Shown here in pieces: positions 23,927 to 38,900 of a stretch of DNA of 64,000 bases. The position numbers were made by a program, and so were the translations under genes. The DNA is from Lottia gigantea (lineage: Eukaryota; Mollusca; Gastropoda; Lottiidae). Where the stretch lies: assembly GCF_000327385.1 (NCBI RefSeq), contig NW_008709640.1, forward strand, positions 29,539 through 93,538, read 5' to 3'. Positions within the stretch are counted from its first letter, which is position 1. Each line of letters opens with the position of its first letter. The notes under the pieces are model-generated. The model saw only the letters and a program-made list of their open reading frames with translations, was not told the DNA's origin and ran no database searches.

Positions 23927-26900
23927 CTGATAATAATATTGATAAAGATAATGTAAATCTTGTATTATAATAATACTCTGTATACTGAGAAATGTCAGGT
24001 GTGCTAAGTAAAATCTATAATAAGAATTGTTTATATGGCTTATTTGATTGGACACTTAATGAGTCAAAACACGATACAAATTTTTCAAGAGATAATGGGA
24101 CTGCTGCCCAGGTTGCCATAAAATCTGCATATGGTAAAAAATTTGCATAAGAGCTTCAAAAGTAAAATATTTTAGTTTGGGTCTGGGAGTTCACTTGTTC
24201 TCTAATATAAATAGTGTTTGGATTTTACTTTGACCTAATTTGCATACTTTGTCTATTGCATGTGTGGATGAAAGAAAATGTTTAGAAGTACATTAAGTTT
24301 AACAAACATTGACTGTTAACACACCACTCCATACTAATGACATAAACCTAGTAAAATTACTTATCTACAGATACTAGTTCATAGGGTTTTAGTACTTTAT
24401 TTACCCTTGTACACACGTATTCTCCAATTTTTGAGTAATTTGAGCTTTCAAATATTTAAGAAATATATTTAATTTTTGCCCTTTGCATTTGATTTTATAC
24501 GAAATGGAAAATAAAATATAAAAATTATATGGTGAAAAAACAAACTATATGATATATAATTTTCTTAAAGCAGTGCTTCAGAAATCTAAGCATCCTCTAA
24601 CCAAATAAAATACAACTAAACTCTAAATGGGAGAGAATTGGACAAAGAGTAGAACACTGATTATGAGCATAAAAATAATCAATTAGCCACAGTACTTAAA
24701 ATAAAACCGTATATAAAAGGCGTGGGTGATAAAAGAGGTATTTGGATAAGTCAGATATAATTGTGTCAATGTCTCCTTAAAGATATCAAGATCATACACG
24801 CTCGGTTAAACATGTTAAAACAGGTATACTCTCTATTGTCTAAGTATTAGTGTGTATATAAGATTTTCTACCCTAATATATCACGACTAAACCTCAGGAA
24901 TATATATCTTATAAATCATCATATCATTCTTTTCATGCCTTTGACTTCAATTTAATACAGATTTAGACTACAGATATATCAATCCAGTAAAAAGTAACTT
25001 TCCGATAAATTTCTTCTCACCTATTTATGTCTGTTATCTATCATGAGGATAAATTGATATTTTATTTGGGTATTGAGACTAATGTTTGTTATGTAGATCT
25101 TTTGATTATTCTGTTCCTATTGACTATTTATTTCAAATGAAATTGTTACTAAGGTTTGATTGTCATGCCGACACACCATGCTGGGGAGAGTTATAAACTA
25201 TGTTAATCTTTACAAATGATCCCATACAAAATAGATTGTGATCACACACAATACCAAACATAAACACAATATTTCATAAAGGATCAATTATCATGCAGAA
25301 AACTAACTTCAACTTTGAAGAGCTGGTAGGGAAAAATACTTGAGGGTCGCAGGCTATTAACTTGCCAGATATCATTTTTCTATAGTATTTGAGGTGGGAA
25401 GGGAAACTAATTCAATAATAGAAAGAATTTACAGTTAAACTTGTGAATGGTCGTCAACACACACTTTTTAACATAACAATCAACACAAATAAACTACAGT
25501 CATATCAAAAACTCATTTAGACCTCCTTTAAAAGAAGGCGGTTTCTAATGAGGACACAGGGTATTAAGCTGAAATGTGGACATGCTGCAACAAGATATAT
25601 CAAGTCAAGTTGTAACTTGGTCTTTTATTATTATATTGCAAATTCCGTTGTTCACTAATTCTACACTAATATTGGTTATCATTAATCTTATTTATTAGTT
25701 ACAGTTCTTGTCAATAAACAAGCTTTCATTTACCTGGTATATAATACGACCACCGAATTTCTATTGAATCTGAGAATAAAAGGGTTGACACAAACATTTT
25801 AATTCAATAAAAAAGTTTTTTTTTTTATTCATATCCTATATTTTTATGAAAGAAAGGGAAGGAAGGGGGGTAATTCTGAAATGAATATAAACTGACAATA
25901 TCTAATGAAAGGAAGAAAAAATAAAAATCTAACTAAATGATTCAACTACAAATGAAAGGCTAAATTCCAAATATTAATAAGGTTCTTGTAAAGGAGTTGC
26001 CACAAACCACATTGCATTTCTACAATAGTTTAGAAAATGTAATGGAATTGCCATTGATCTATGAGTATGTCAACTAGTCCAATGAGAATGTCTGGTCTTG
26101 ATAAGAAAGTATCTCAATGACCTACTAGATTGTCTTATCCAAAGAAGAGTCTGGTAAAAATATAATTCTTATTGAGTTATGACACTGTCAAAATGTATAC
26201 ACTGGATTAACATAGTGTCATAGAGAAGAGACTGTCTGGATGTAATGGAGACTGTCTTGTCTTAATAGACATATCAGTGAAAAGGTATAAATAGATTGTT
26301 AAAAAAGATTGAATTCATAGACTTACGAGAATGTCTGGTCTAAAAAGAAATATCATTGAGTTATGAGAATGTCTGGTCTACAAAGAAAAGTAATTGAGTT
26401 ATGAGAATGTCTGGTCTAAAAAGAAATGTCATACAGTTTTGAGAATGTCTGGTCTAAAAAGAAATGTCATAGAGTTTTGAGAATGTCTTTTCTATATGGA
26501 AATGCCAAAGTTTTGAGGATGTCTAGTCTGTAAGGAAATGCCAAAAACTTATGAGAATGTCTGATGTATATAGAAATGTTTTAGAATGTCATAGAGTTAT
26601 GAGAATGTTTGATCTTAATGGAAATGTCATTGAGTTATGAAAATGTCTGGTCTAAATAGAAATGCCATAGAATTATGAGAATGTCTGGTCTTAATAGGAA
26701 TGTCATTGAGTTACAAAAATGTCTGGTTTAAATAGAAATGCCATAGAATTATGAGAATGTCTGGTCTTAATAGAAATGCCATTGAATTATGAGAATGTCT
26801 GGAATATGATAGAGTAAGGAGAATACATGGTCTAAATAGATATGTCATAGAGTTATGAGAATGTCTGGTCTAAGCAGAAATGGATCACGAGAATGTCTGG

Positions 26901-29900
26901 TCAAAATAGAAATGAGTTATGAGAATGTCTGGTCTAAATAGAATTGAGTTATGAGAATGTCTGGTCTAAATACAAATGAGTTATGAGAATGTCATTGTCT
27001 GCAATGCATTTTTCAGACCTGAATAATTTACTGTCATAATTTTTCAGGAAAACAAAGAACCACAAGCCTAAAGATTTGGGTTAAGGCTAAATTCAGAAAG
27101 AAATAACCAGGAGACCAAGATAAGTTAACATGGGTCAGGAAACTTATTAACTACTTGCTAAAATGTGAAGTGGTATTTTCCTCATTTGACTAATACAATA
27201 GTAGAACCTAGTTCCTTATCAACTAAGAAATAAGCCATAATATGAACAGAAACATAAAATAATATGAATAAAGGAGGATGTACCACGAAAACTGTGCAAC
27301 TAAATAAAAGCAAATAAAGAAACAACATTGAAAACATTGTTTAAACAGACCTCTTCTTAATCGCGGAATGCAATCTGATAATAAAATATATATAATATCT
27401 AATATGAATAATGGATAAATATCTAATATATAGGATAAATAGTTTGAATAAATGTGATATACATTCCACTAGTATCCTACAGTATCTAATATAATGAGTG
27501 AGTGATGGTAATTATGATTTTAGTCTACCCTTCATATTTCTCTTGTAGGGGTATTATATATTTTCTTACAACGATAACCACTTTTAAGGTCATGTCGATC
27601 CTTTGTAGCTGGTCCTCGGTCTAAAATTTTGGCATAGATCTTTTTCAGATTATCCATACCAAGTTACAACTCTGTTCTCAAGTGTATCATTCAGATCTTC
27701 AGCTTCTGTTGAATTTACATTTCCTAATTTCCATTCACTCCATTCAAAATAGCTCCTTCTTGTAGATTGATGTGATAATAATTGATCACCTTTTCAAAAT
27801 ATTTTTCAAGATGTTTTGCCACCCTATTCCTATGCTTGATCATGTAAAATAACAAGTGCAAGAAGCAAAGGATTTCTTTAATCTAATCCTTTAAGCTTAA
27901 AAGCTCTATAGCAGAAAAAATGGGAAACTTGGTCAATAACAAGAGAAATAGTAAAGTGTAGACTAAAATAGATTTTTATATATAATATGACATGGAAAGA
28001 AACTGAAGAGGTATCAAGGTTCTGATAACTAGAAAATTGTAACTTTCATAAACAAAAAAATCTCCTACAAATCTAAGTTGACCAAGTCCTTATGCAAGCA
28101 TAACATGAATGTCTTAAAACCATAAAGCACAGCAAAATTCAAATCCTAACTAGGCCTGTTCTAGAAATGAACACAAAATTTGTTTCTAATCTCAAAATTC
28201 TGAAATCTTTTTAAAAAAACACCAAATTGTAAGCAAGATGCTTGAATGTTGTCATAAGCTACACAGTGTGTTGAAAAAAGGAGATAAAAAAAGAAGCAAA
28301 ATCAAGCCATATTTACCTTTGATAGCTTCAGCTGACTGAATCAATTCTGTGACAGCATTGGCAACTTTTCTTGATACCATAGATAGGTTCTGTCGACTTT
28401 CTTGAGAAGGTTTAGCCAGTGCCTGAAATAACAGATAAATCCATGACATAAGCAATGTTTTTCATTTCAAAATTCTCATCATAAAAGACACAGCAATGCA
28501 GAGATTTGGAGGAAAAGTGAACTATTGACTTACCACGTGAACATATTCTAATAGTTCTTTATAAGCTGTACCACACATTCTACCAGCATTGATAGCTCGC
28601 TGGCGTATTTCAGCTGTTTCTGCTGTAGCTGCAGCCGCCTGAAAAATCAAAGCATATGGTTTATCATAAACAACGTTAAATTATTGTATGGAAGGAACAA
28701 AAGTCTTTAGTTTGATTTTTGGTCATAAAAAATTATATTTAATGTACTTGAAAATAAAGCAAGCATGTAATTCTGGCTTTCATCAATCAATTATTCCCTA
28801 CACTTACTTTACAATTATGTAAGAGATCCATGATAGCTTTTCTTCCCATATTAGAAGCAGCAATAATATCTTCTTGTTTCATACTATTAGCAGCTGCTAC
28901 AGCTTTAGCAGTTGCTGCTGTGATAGGTTTAGTATATCTGATCAGATCTTCAGCAGATGCTTTCTTACCAAAGGTATCAGTAGTATCATACGCCTATAAA
29001 TCAACAAAATATTTAGTTCAGTCACTTCAAGATCAATAAAATCAAAATAAATGGAGGGTATAAAAAAAATCAAGAATTTAAATTAAAGTCTTATTTGGTC
29101 GTAAAAATGCATTACTAGCAATAAAATTTTTAAATCTGATAATTCGAATCTATGAGAGTGATTTAAAAAAAATTGTAAAGAATGTACCTTGATTTCTTGA
29201 TTGATAGCCTCTACAGTTGATTCCAAAGCTCTGGTTCCTCGAACAGCTTCATCTTCTACCGTTTTAACAGTTTTTAATAATGATGTTACATTGGTTACCA
29301 TAACCTAGAAATAATTAGTAGCCAAACCATCAAAGTCTGTATCATAGTTTGATCATGATATCTTTATTTTGATTATGCCAACTTCACATCCCCTTTAAAA
29401 TGTCTACACACCTGATGTACTTTTTATATCAACTAATGTTTATATTAAGTTTAATTAATGAATTTAACTGAATTTGTTGTATTAATCGATGTATAATAAA
29501 TACAAAACACATTGTATGTGAGCATCAATATGACACTATCAATTATACTATCAAATTAACAATATGACGCTATCAAATTATCAATATGACGCTATCAAAT
29601 TATCAATATGACACTATCAAATTATTAATGACCTATGATTTACATGTAACAAATGTTATTATTAACAAACCAAATGAAATATGAGACTTGTTTTTATCTG
29701 TCAAATGTGAGCTGTAAAAATATGGGATTAAATCATATTAAATGTGGAGTATGCACCAACTTATATTAATTGTTAAAAACTCTCTCCCTTTGGGTTAATA
29801 TTTTAAAATCTTTCTTGTTCTTTACCATTAATGTCAATAGAGGGAGTAATATTTTTTTTATGAATTTTTTTACAAAATAATAGTAAGAATTTCTTAAAAT

Positions 29901-32900
29901 TAAAATCTTTTTTTAAAATAACATGCAGTGACACCTCTGTTTTAAGAATTCAAAATATACAAAGTAAATTGGTGCATACTCTAATTTGAAATCTCTGAAT
30001 GTTAATTAGTATGGATGTAGTTGTAATGTATATGTAAGTTCCTAGGCAAGGCCAATTTATTTTCTGGTTTTACGGGATTTTTCTAGAAAAATTAGTTTTT
30101 TTCCCGCTGATTTCTAAAAAATTAAGGCAAGAGGATCTGTTATAAAAGAAATTAAATTGATCTGGTCTAAATAGCTACTGGATAAAAGATCTTTGAACTT
30201 GGGTGCTATTAAGTGCATCCTCACGATCTTCAGATGCAATACAATTAATAAGTCAATTTAATGATCCCAACATGTGTCTCATATATAATTCAATATTTGA
30301 CCCAAGATAAACACTGAATGTTCAAAATCAATTTTGCTGTTATTTTGCAGGGTAGAGTTTAAAATATAAGAGAGTTATGCAGCCATTTCCTGTATGATAA
30401 TGTGTAGACCATATGAAATATATGAAATGATAACGGGTCATGATACCAGCTTCAATTTATAAAGTGAAGACATTTTGAACAGCATAGTAAATAGAATACT
30501 TGAAGATTTAGTTATCTTTATTGACTGACCTTCTATACTAAAAGTCAATAGTTTATAACTTTCAATTTTTATTACTAGATATTGGATGTAGGTCAGATTT
30601 GGGAAATAACATTAAAGGGATAATTTTAAATTTAAATTCCATATTCAGCAAATCATAGTTAGTTTACACTTAACAAAAAAGCCAAAAATATCTATATTAG
30701 ATACTTAAAAAAGACTTCCTCAGACTGAACTCTCAGACTGAACTTCAATTTAATAATACCATTTTCACAGCAGGGCTTTTATATCACTATTTTGACCATA
30801 AACAAAGATTAGTTACACGTTTTCACTATGAAAGTACACTCAATAGTGGTATAAATGTTCAATTTTCTATATTAGCAACATACACATCTAAACTATTCAA
30901 TCTTATGTGCAATTAAATGATTTGAAAAGAGACATTGGAAAAATAAAATGGGTTAGAAAGATTAAATGATCAAATAAAGAAGGGATATTAAATCAATATC
31001 TTTTTTACCATACTGTTCAATATTCAACAGGCTTATCTTAATAAAGGTATTCATTCCTCTAGATATATTCTATCAGATTTTGAGAAAAAAAACTCGTATA
31101 AGTGCATCCTCAAAGAATTTTAAAATTTGAAAACTTTTCCATTTATGTAACTTTGTCCGAAAATTTATTTTTCCAGGCAGAAAAGGTATTAGCATAGCAT
31201 AATCAGCTATACAGTACTCAATTTCATTTCACCCTAGGAAGAGAGGATAAAATATACTACTCCTTCCTTTAAAAATTCTACTGTTTCTAATCGTAAAAGT
31301 CATTCAAGGATGAAATATGTTTCTAAGAGACACATACACAATCTGGAGTTATTTGAATAAAAATAACTAGAGGAACAGATGCCTTTAAAAAGTTCAGATA
31401 TTGATAGTAAACTAGGAATGTGTGACATAATGAAGTTATTAAATCTAGATTGTTAAAATGAATGATATCCAATAAAAAGACGAAATCAAAGAAACATTTG
31501 AGACATACCACTTTATTGAACTAAACAAATGAAAACCAGTTATAATTTGATACTAGAAAATTAAACTATAAGAATATATAAATACAATATCAAAAACGCT
31601 AATATCTATCTTCAAAAATAAACGACAATTATAGAAATCAAACACATATACAACAATTATACTTTGATATGTTATTCAAATAGTTATGAAGTTAAAGCCT
31701 TATTTTGCAATATACAATTTGCTTTTTTTGTAAAATTTTCTCCAAATATGATAAAAAAACTATCCAAAATACTGATCAATTACAAATTATCATTAAGAAC
31801 ATTTACTCTAATTTACTTATATATATACAAATTTTGAACTAAGCCAAAAGTGATGAAAGAAGTTGTAAATCTGGAGACCCTAGTGGGTTACTTGTAGGTC
31901 TTGAACCCTTTGGCATAGTTGGTGGTGGTGGTCTTGGAGGAACCCTTTCAGGTATATCATCAAAGTCAGAAGACCAGTTATCATGTAAAGCATAATCTGG
32001 TGGCGGTGGGCGAGGTGGTGCCTCAAAATCATCATCAAAATCAGAACTAAAATCATATCGTGGAGTTGTAGATCCATTCATATTAGGTTTAGTTCTAGGC
32101 ATGACAGGTGGTGGTGGACCTCGTCGTTTGGTTGGAGGTGAAATATGAACATTTCTAGATGGTTGTACTTGTTGCTGTACTTGTAATGGTTGTGGTGCAG
32201 GTCTAACATGTTTAATTATCTGAATGGATTGTTTTGGAGACTGCGGTGTCTGAGTGCCACTTCGAGAAGGTTGAAAGTATAAATGACTCTGAAAGGAATG
32301 ACATACAAGCCAATCAGATGAAATTCTCCCAGAAACAATCTGAAGATACTAAAAACATTGGCAGAAAGTCTGTCTGACTCAAGAAAACTTAGTTGATTCT
32401 TCAGATCAATCACAAAAGAAATGAACAGTAACAAAACAGAAGTCAAAAAAAAAAATCAACAAATTTGTTAGTTGAACAATATAACTGATGATGATATTTG
32501 AAAATGTAGAAAAGTAGTGTCACACATTCCTAAGTCTACTATAACTGATACGCATAAAAAAAATCTCTCCCGTTCAAATGATTGTTTGACCTTAACCTTT
32601 ACTTCCATATAGAAACATAAATTTCATAGAAACTTAACAACAAAGAAATGATGATGTCTTGAAAATTTTAGAAAAAAAGAATCACACATAAAATAGTTTT
32701 CTTTTATTTTAATTGATAGTCACATTTATAGAGTTAAATATTAGGTAGGGGAAGCTACTCCAATTTGCAAGTCATCTGGAAGTAACCATTAAGGAGTCCC
32801 TGGCTATATATAGGTGATTTCGATTTTCTAGTTAAGATATGTGTGAGGTAATATTTGACCCTGTTTGATCAAGTCTGACCCTCTCTATTTGGAGAGTCAA

Positions 32901-35900
32901 ACACAAAGAAACATGGCCTCAAGGAATGCCTATTTATGGTTAAAAGTACCACCATATTGCCTTAACTTGACCAGATCAATATGCACACTGATGATAAAAA
33001 GGTCCTTTCTCCATTAGCTTTACCTAGACCACAGAGGTTCAATCGAAATCACCCAAAAATAACCCTGTTCAAATGGAAACGAAAAAATATGTAATGATAT
33101 GTTAAAAGCACTGTCAAACAATCATTTGTACAGACATGATGAGAAGTAAAACTGGTATCATACCTTTAATCACACCATAACACACTTAATACTTAATACA
33201 CAACTTGCTGTTAGTAAACATGCCTGGATCTATGTATTTATTAAGGTTTGTCTGTAGCTAATAACTATGAACACAGCAGATGATACCAAAAATAATATGG
33301 TTGAGGTCGCGTTGGTAATAAAAATGTCATATATTCCATAGAAGTTTGTATGTGTGATATAATTTTGTTGAACACTTTCTTGATTATTTTTATTCAAACA
33401 ACACAAATGATTACGAATGCTAGCAATTTAGTTCATGATCACCCTTTTTGGAACACCTAATGTCGCTGTGCAACTGTGTTTGTCAGCTAAGCATATACTT
33501 AAAATAATTAAAATAGAACCACAAAGCATGGCACATCAAATATGAAGTTGATTACGTGATTCAGGTTTTTATTTAGGTTATTTAAAGAGGCAAACCACAC
33601 TCATGCTATTAATAGCTTTTTCTAGAGTCTATAGTAAAAAATGCTGTTTATGTGTTGGAATATTTTACTAGCTTTTATAAGATTTCCTTCACATGGAATG
33701 TTTTGGAGGTGAATTCATTGTTTAATCAATGAAATATATCAATTTCAGATCTTTCAAATGAGTGTGAATTGTATTCAAATTAAGATGTGTGTATACCATA
33801 CATTCGTAAGATGGAAAAAACTGAAGTTAACCCTGATCATAATATATTGTGTATATTCTAATTAAATAATACATTAAGAGAACATTTTAAGCACATCTGA
33901 TAGAAATTATCTGTGAAATTACCAAGATAAACTGGAAGTGACAATGTGACCTATTATATGAAATTATGTACAAGGTAGGGTCATTTTTCTGATGTTTCTT
34001 CTTCAAATTATTGCAAGGGATTACAATTGCATTCTAACCACTATCATGCCAAAAATTCGGTTATTTCTCAATTTCAATGCTGAACAGCAAGCAATCATTG
34101 TCCATGCTATGATGTATATATTTGAACTTCAGATGGATATAATAAACAAGTCTTACCTTAGCTGAATCTTTGAGATGGTGCATGGCTGGATCATGTGCAT
34201 CTTTTCCTGATGCATTTTTGGTTGCACTAATCAAATCAGATAAGGCAGACGCCACATCCTTGACTGCATTTATCAATAACACCTAAAAATATGATACTTC
34301 ATTTAATATTTTTTACTCTACTGCTTGCCATATGTTCATCCCTCCATGGTCAGATGTATTATTAACCTCCAACTGGACTAATTGCATAAAAATGGCAAGT
34401 ACAAGGGTTAACTGAATTCATCAAAAAATAATTACCTGAGCTTCAGGTTGTTCTGAACCAAGAGAACCAGCTCCAAATTTAACAACATCAGCTAGTCTAG
34501 TGATAGTTTTAACAGCTTGTTGGGCAGCAGATGCTAGTTGTTCTTGGTTAGAAGCAGCACCAGCTACTAATGTTTTAGTATCTTCTACTAATGCCTTGGC
34601 TGTCTTTAATATACTCTCTCTGTAAAACAAAATCATTGTAATAAACTGAGAGGTTTGATAGCAGTTTTGGCAACCACCATAACAATTTTTTTATCTTTGA
34701 ATGAACAAGGCAAATGGCCATGAAGTTGGGCAAGAAAATAATTGTCCTAACTTAAAAGCGTGCACTCAGTATATAACAAGTAATGTTTTCTTAAAAATGA
34801 CCTCTGTCCTAATACATATATTAATTTACACAATAAACATTAAAGGAATACCAAAAGTCGGCTATGTAGCAATTTATAGTTTTGTTTTCTCAGTTTCATG
34901 AGAAGTCACCTTTTAAAACAACTTTCCACAAAACAGTTTAGCACACAGAACTCAACAGGTCATTAAAACTGAAAATTTCCATAGTTTGCATTGCTGTCAA
35001 ATGTTATACATAAATAAGATGGCGACTTGAGGGTAATATCTCTACATACCTATGATCAGCAAAAGATTCATCTCCTTCAGGATTGAGTGTACCGGCTGTA
35101 GCAAACATAATAGTTGTATCCAAGTCACCAATAATACCACTAACAGTACTACTAGCATTGATACAGGCCTGGGTACCACGAGAACCAGCTTGTAAGGCAG
35201 CCAGAATAAATGACACCTATAAAAAAAGGATGTGAAAGATGTTAAAGTAGGAAATAATCACCAAATAACATGATTTACTGCAGAAGTCTTCTTCTACTCA
35301 TATAGCTTATAAGGCTTGAAAGAATCTTTTTAAATCTCGCAACAGCAGATAGTGTTTTTTGCCGTTTACAATACCATAATCCTAACTCATGAAAGGACTA
35401 CAGATGACCACTGTTCAAAGGGAAAGTTACCTTTTCTGAGATCGATCTAGCATGATCTGATAGATCTTTCTGTGCGTAGGTATCTGATGGGTTCATCTGT
35501 AAATTACCAGCATCTTGTACAATCTCTATTAAACTTTTACCTAAGTCTTGTACTGTTGATTGAATTCTATGAGATACCTACAAAATAAACACCAGATAAT
35601 CAAAATACATCCTTTGATGGAGTCAATATAAATGATGATTTTGATTCTAATGAGGAATATCATTTGTTCTGATTTTGTCTTATCTTCTGAGTCTTGTGTC
35701 TCTTGTTAAAATTTATAAAAGACAATGAAATTTGATCAGATTTCAAACTTACATCAACATTAGTGGTAGAAGATACAGCACCTCTAGAATTACTAACTAA
35801 CTGACTGTAATCTCTTGTCATTTGATTAGCTAGATGTCCTAATTCACTGACATCGGTAGTTGATTTACCAGTCTGGAAAATTAAAAAAAAAACATATATA

Positions 35901-38900
35901 TAACCAATAACCATATATTTATTCAAAAGCTATTTGGCTACATCAAGATATTTTCACTTGCATACATAATTATCTCTTATTGAATTACAATGGAGATGTC
36001 ATAGTGAAATATTGTAGTCTTACATTATCAAGATTTAATTGAAGTTGCTTCCCTTGGGAGAGTAGCTGAGATGCCTGAATCAAGATGGTAATCAGAAGAC
36101 ATAAAATATGTTTGAAATTACCGTTCTTTATAAGAGATATATCAATATTCCAAAGTAAGTTTTTTGATGATCTGAATAATAACTTACCATATCTTGTGCA
36201 GATCTAGCTATTTGTTTAGCTAGTCTCACCATTTCGGTTTGATAATCAACAAAGGATGCTTTCTCTCCTACTGCAACTCTCTCATCAATCTAGAAATAAG
36301 TTTTTCATGTTAGTATTTGCAAGACAATAACATTTGAATTAGAAAGACAATTAAAAGGCAGAATTGGGCCAATCTAATAGCAAGGGAAAATTGGGTTTCC
36401 AAGGGAGCAAATCCACCTTGATAATATATATAGAGGCTTCATCATTAAAATTCTTTCATTAAAAGAGAGCAGTTATATATTATAATTTAATTCTTCTGAA
36501 TATCATTGAGAACATGACTATGATTAATTGAGAACATGACTATCATTGGCAACATAATATATAATAGTTACCTTGGCAATAGATTTTGATATACTATCAA
36601 TCATGCTGGAAACAACCCCAGTTTGTGAGGCAGCTTCTTCCATAGTTTGTAATAAATCAATTAACACATCTTTCATATCATCAGCAGCATTGTCAATAGG
36701 TTGATGTGCATGTGTTGCCTATAATATAGATATGTATACACACATATGTTATATTCTACTTAAATGAATATCTGCAGGCTACAATATTAATTAGTGTGCA
36801 CACCTTAATTAATCATTAGATGAAAAATAGTGTCTTATAAATGCTAAAAAAAATTACCTTTTGATTACCACCGCCTTCTTTAGAAGCATATAAAAATTGT
36901 AGAGCTGATTCTGCTACAGTCTTAGTTAAATCTAATATATTCATTTGTTGTTTAGAATTCAAATTCCTGGAGGCGGTTCCTATTGCACTGTAGGCTAGTG
37001 GTTCAAAATATGAGGCTATTGTGGTACTCTACAAAAAAAAATAACAAAAAATTAAAATAATAAAACAGAAACAAAAATGACAACTGAACTGAAAAAAAAG
37101 TACAAAGATATATAATAAAACAAGAAGGAACAGAGTTCAGAACACATGCTTTACATGTGCCGAAACATTAGTAGCTGTAGATTAAAATGGCAGAGAAAGA
37201 TATAAATGGGCAAATTTGGAATGTGACATATCCTGTTCAAGTGCTGCCTATGCCAATGGCGTATACCAACAAGATGGCTAAATCCTTAGAATGATATAGA
37301 TATAATTGTAACTTACAAGATGGCCAAGGTTTTCAGGTTCTCTCTTTGCAGCATTTCTAACAAAGTCTATCTTCTCCAATATCTCTCTTGCACTGTTTAT
37401 CAATTGTTCTTGGAAGGCCTGAAACAAAGCGTTGAGTTGTATATAAAGAATATAATTTCAACTTAAAAATATAATACTGAATGGACTCAGAATAAAAGTT
37501 TCTTACTAGGTCAAACAGAAAAATTTATAGGTGATTTGAATACATAAATATAGCTAATAAAAGTTTAGTCTTTAAGAGTATAGGCACATTAAGATATTCT
37601 CACCTTCAGTGATTTTTCATTCTGTGGAGCTAAATTCTGACTGATAGCAGCTAATGAAGCTTGATCTAATTGTCGTATAACCTGATTAATCTTCTCAATA
37701 CCATCATCACATTCTCTCTGACCTGGTGCAGATTCCCTAGAAGAGCAGACACAGTCATGCTAAAAATACTGGTACTTTGCAAACTTAGCTGATCAGCTTG
37801 TACAAGAAACAAGAGAACCCTTTCAGCCTCTTCTTTTAAGTACAATTACCATACTATATTCACAATTATATGGTATTCAAGAATGTAAAGAGTAATCAAT
37901 TCTGAATATACTCTTCTGGAAGAATTTCAGTTGTCATTCTTGAATATTTCTCTAAAGAAAATATGCAAATTTATTCAAATATTATAATAAGAATCCCCAT
38001 GATATTCAACGGTAACCATTAAAATTTGATGAGCTACTTACTTGATAGAACTAACTAATTGTTTGATAGAGTCTGATACAGATTTTGAATGATGTGAATA
38101 CATTTGATATGTTGGTGGATCTTTAGGGTTAACAGCTAGTTGTTTAGCAGCTTGTAACATACTACTAGCACCATCAATCATTCCTTTACCAGCATGGGTG
38201 ATAGGTTCTTGTGCTTGTCGTGCCTGAAATAATAAAAATAAATATCTGAAATCTTCTTCGTTAAGGTTTTCATATCACTTTTCTCTCCCGCTAAAATTCT
38301 GTCCAATAAAACATTGATTGAGTCACAATCAAATCTGTAACGTATCCGTTCCATCTGGATAAAAGTATCAAGTCCATTCTCGATTCTGTTTCATGAAGTA
38401 TCAATTTTGTCAAGTATTACTTGAGTATCACATCCATCTCGATAAAGTATCACATCCATATAGATATGGTATCAAGTCTATCTCCATAAAGTATAAAACT
38501 TACTTTGGGGCTAATTTTTGCTGGTTTACTGGCAAATTCTGGTGAAGAAGCGAAAGTGGTTAATTCTTCTACTGCTTCAACTAAAGGTCGAGCAGCTTCT
38601 GCACATTTCTGACGGTTTTGGTCTGTAAAATCTTGGTCCAATGCCTAAAAAACAGTAAAACAACAATGTCAGGGTGATGTGACATCTAGCATGATCTTGT
38701 TACAAGATATCTTTCAGATATTTTTTGTCCTTAGGCTCTTAATATTACAAATTTTTTCAATTGTGGATGTTTTATTATACTGATTATGAATTAAAAGCAA
38801 TACTTACTTTGATGGCTTTGACTAGATTAGCAGTGCTGTTAGCAACATCCTTTGCACTCTGTACAAAATGACGTTTCGCGACTGGATTGGAGGTTTTGGA

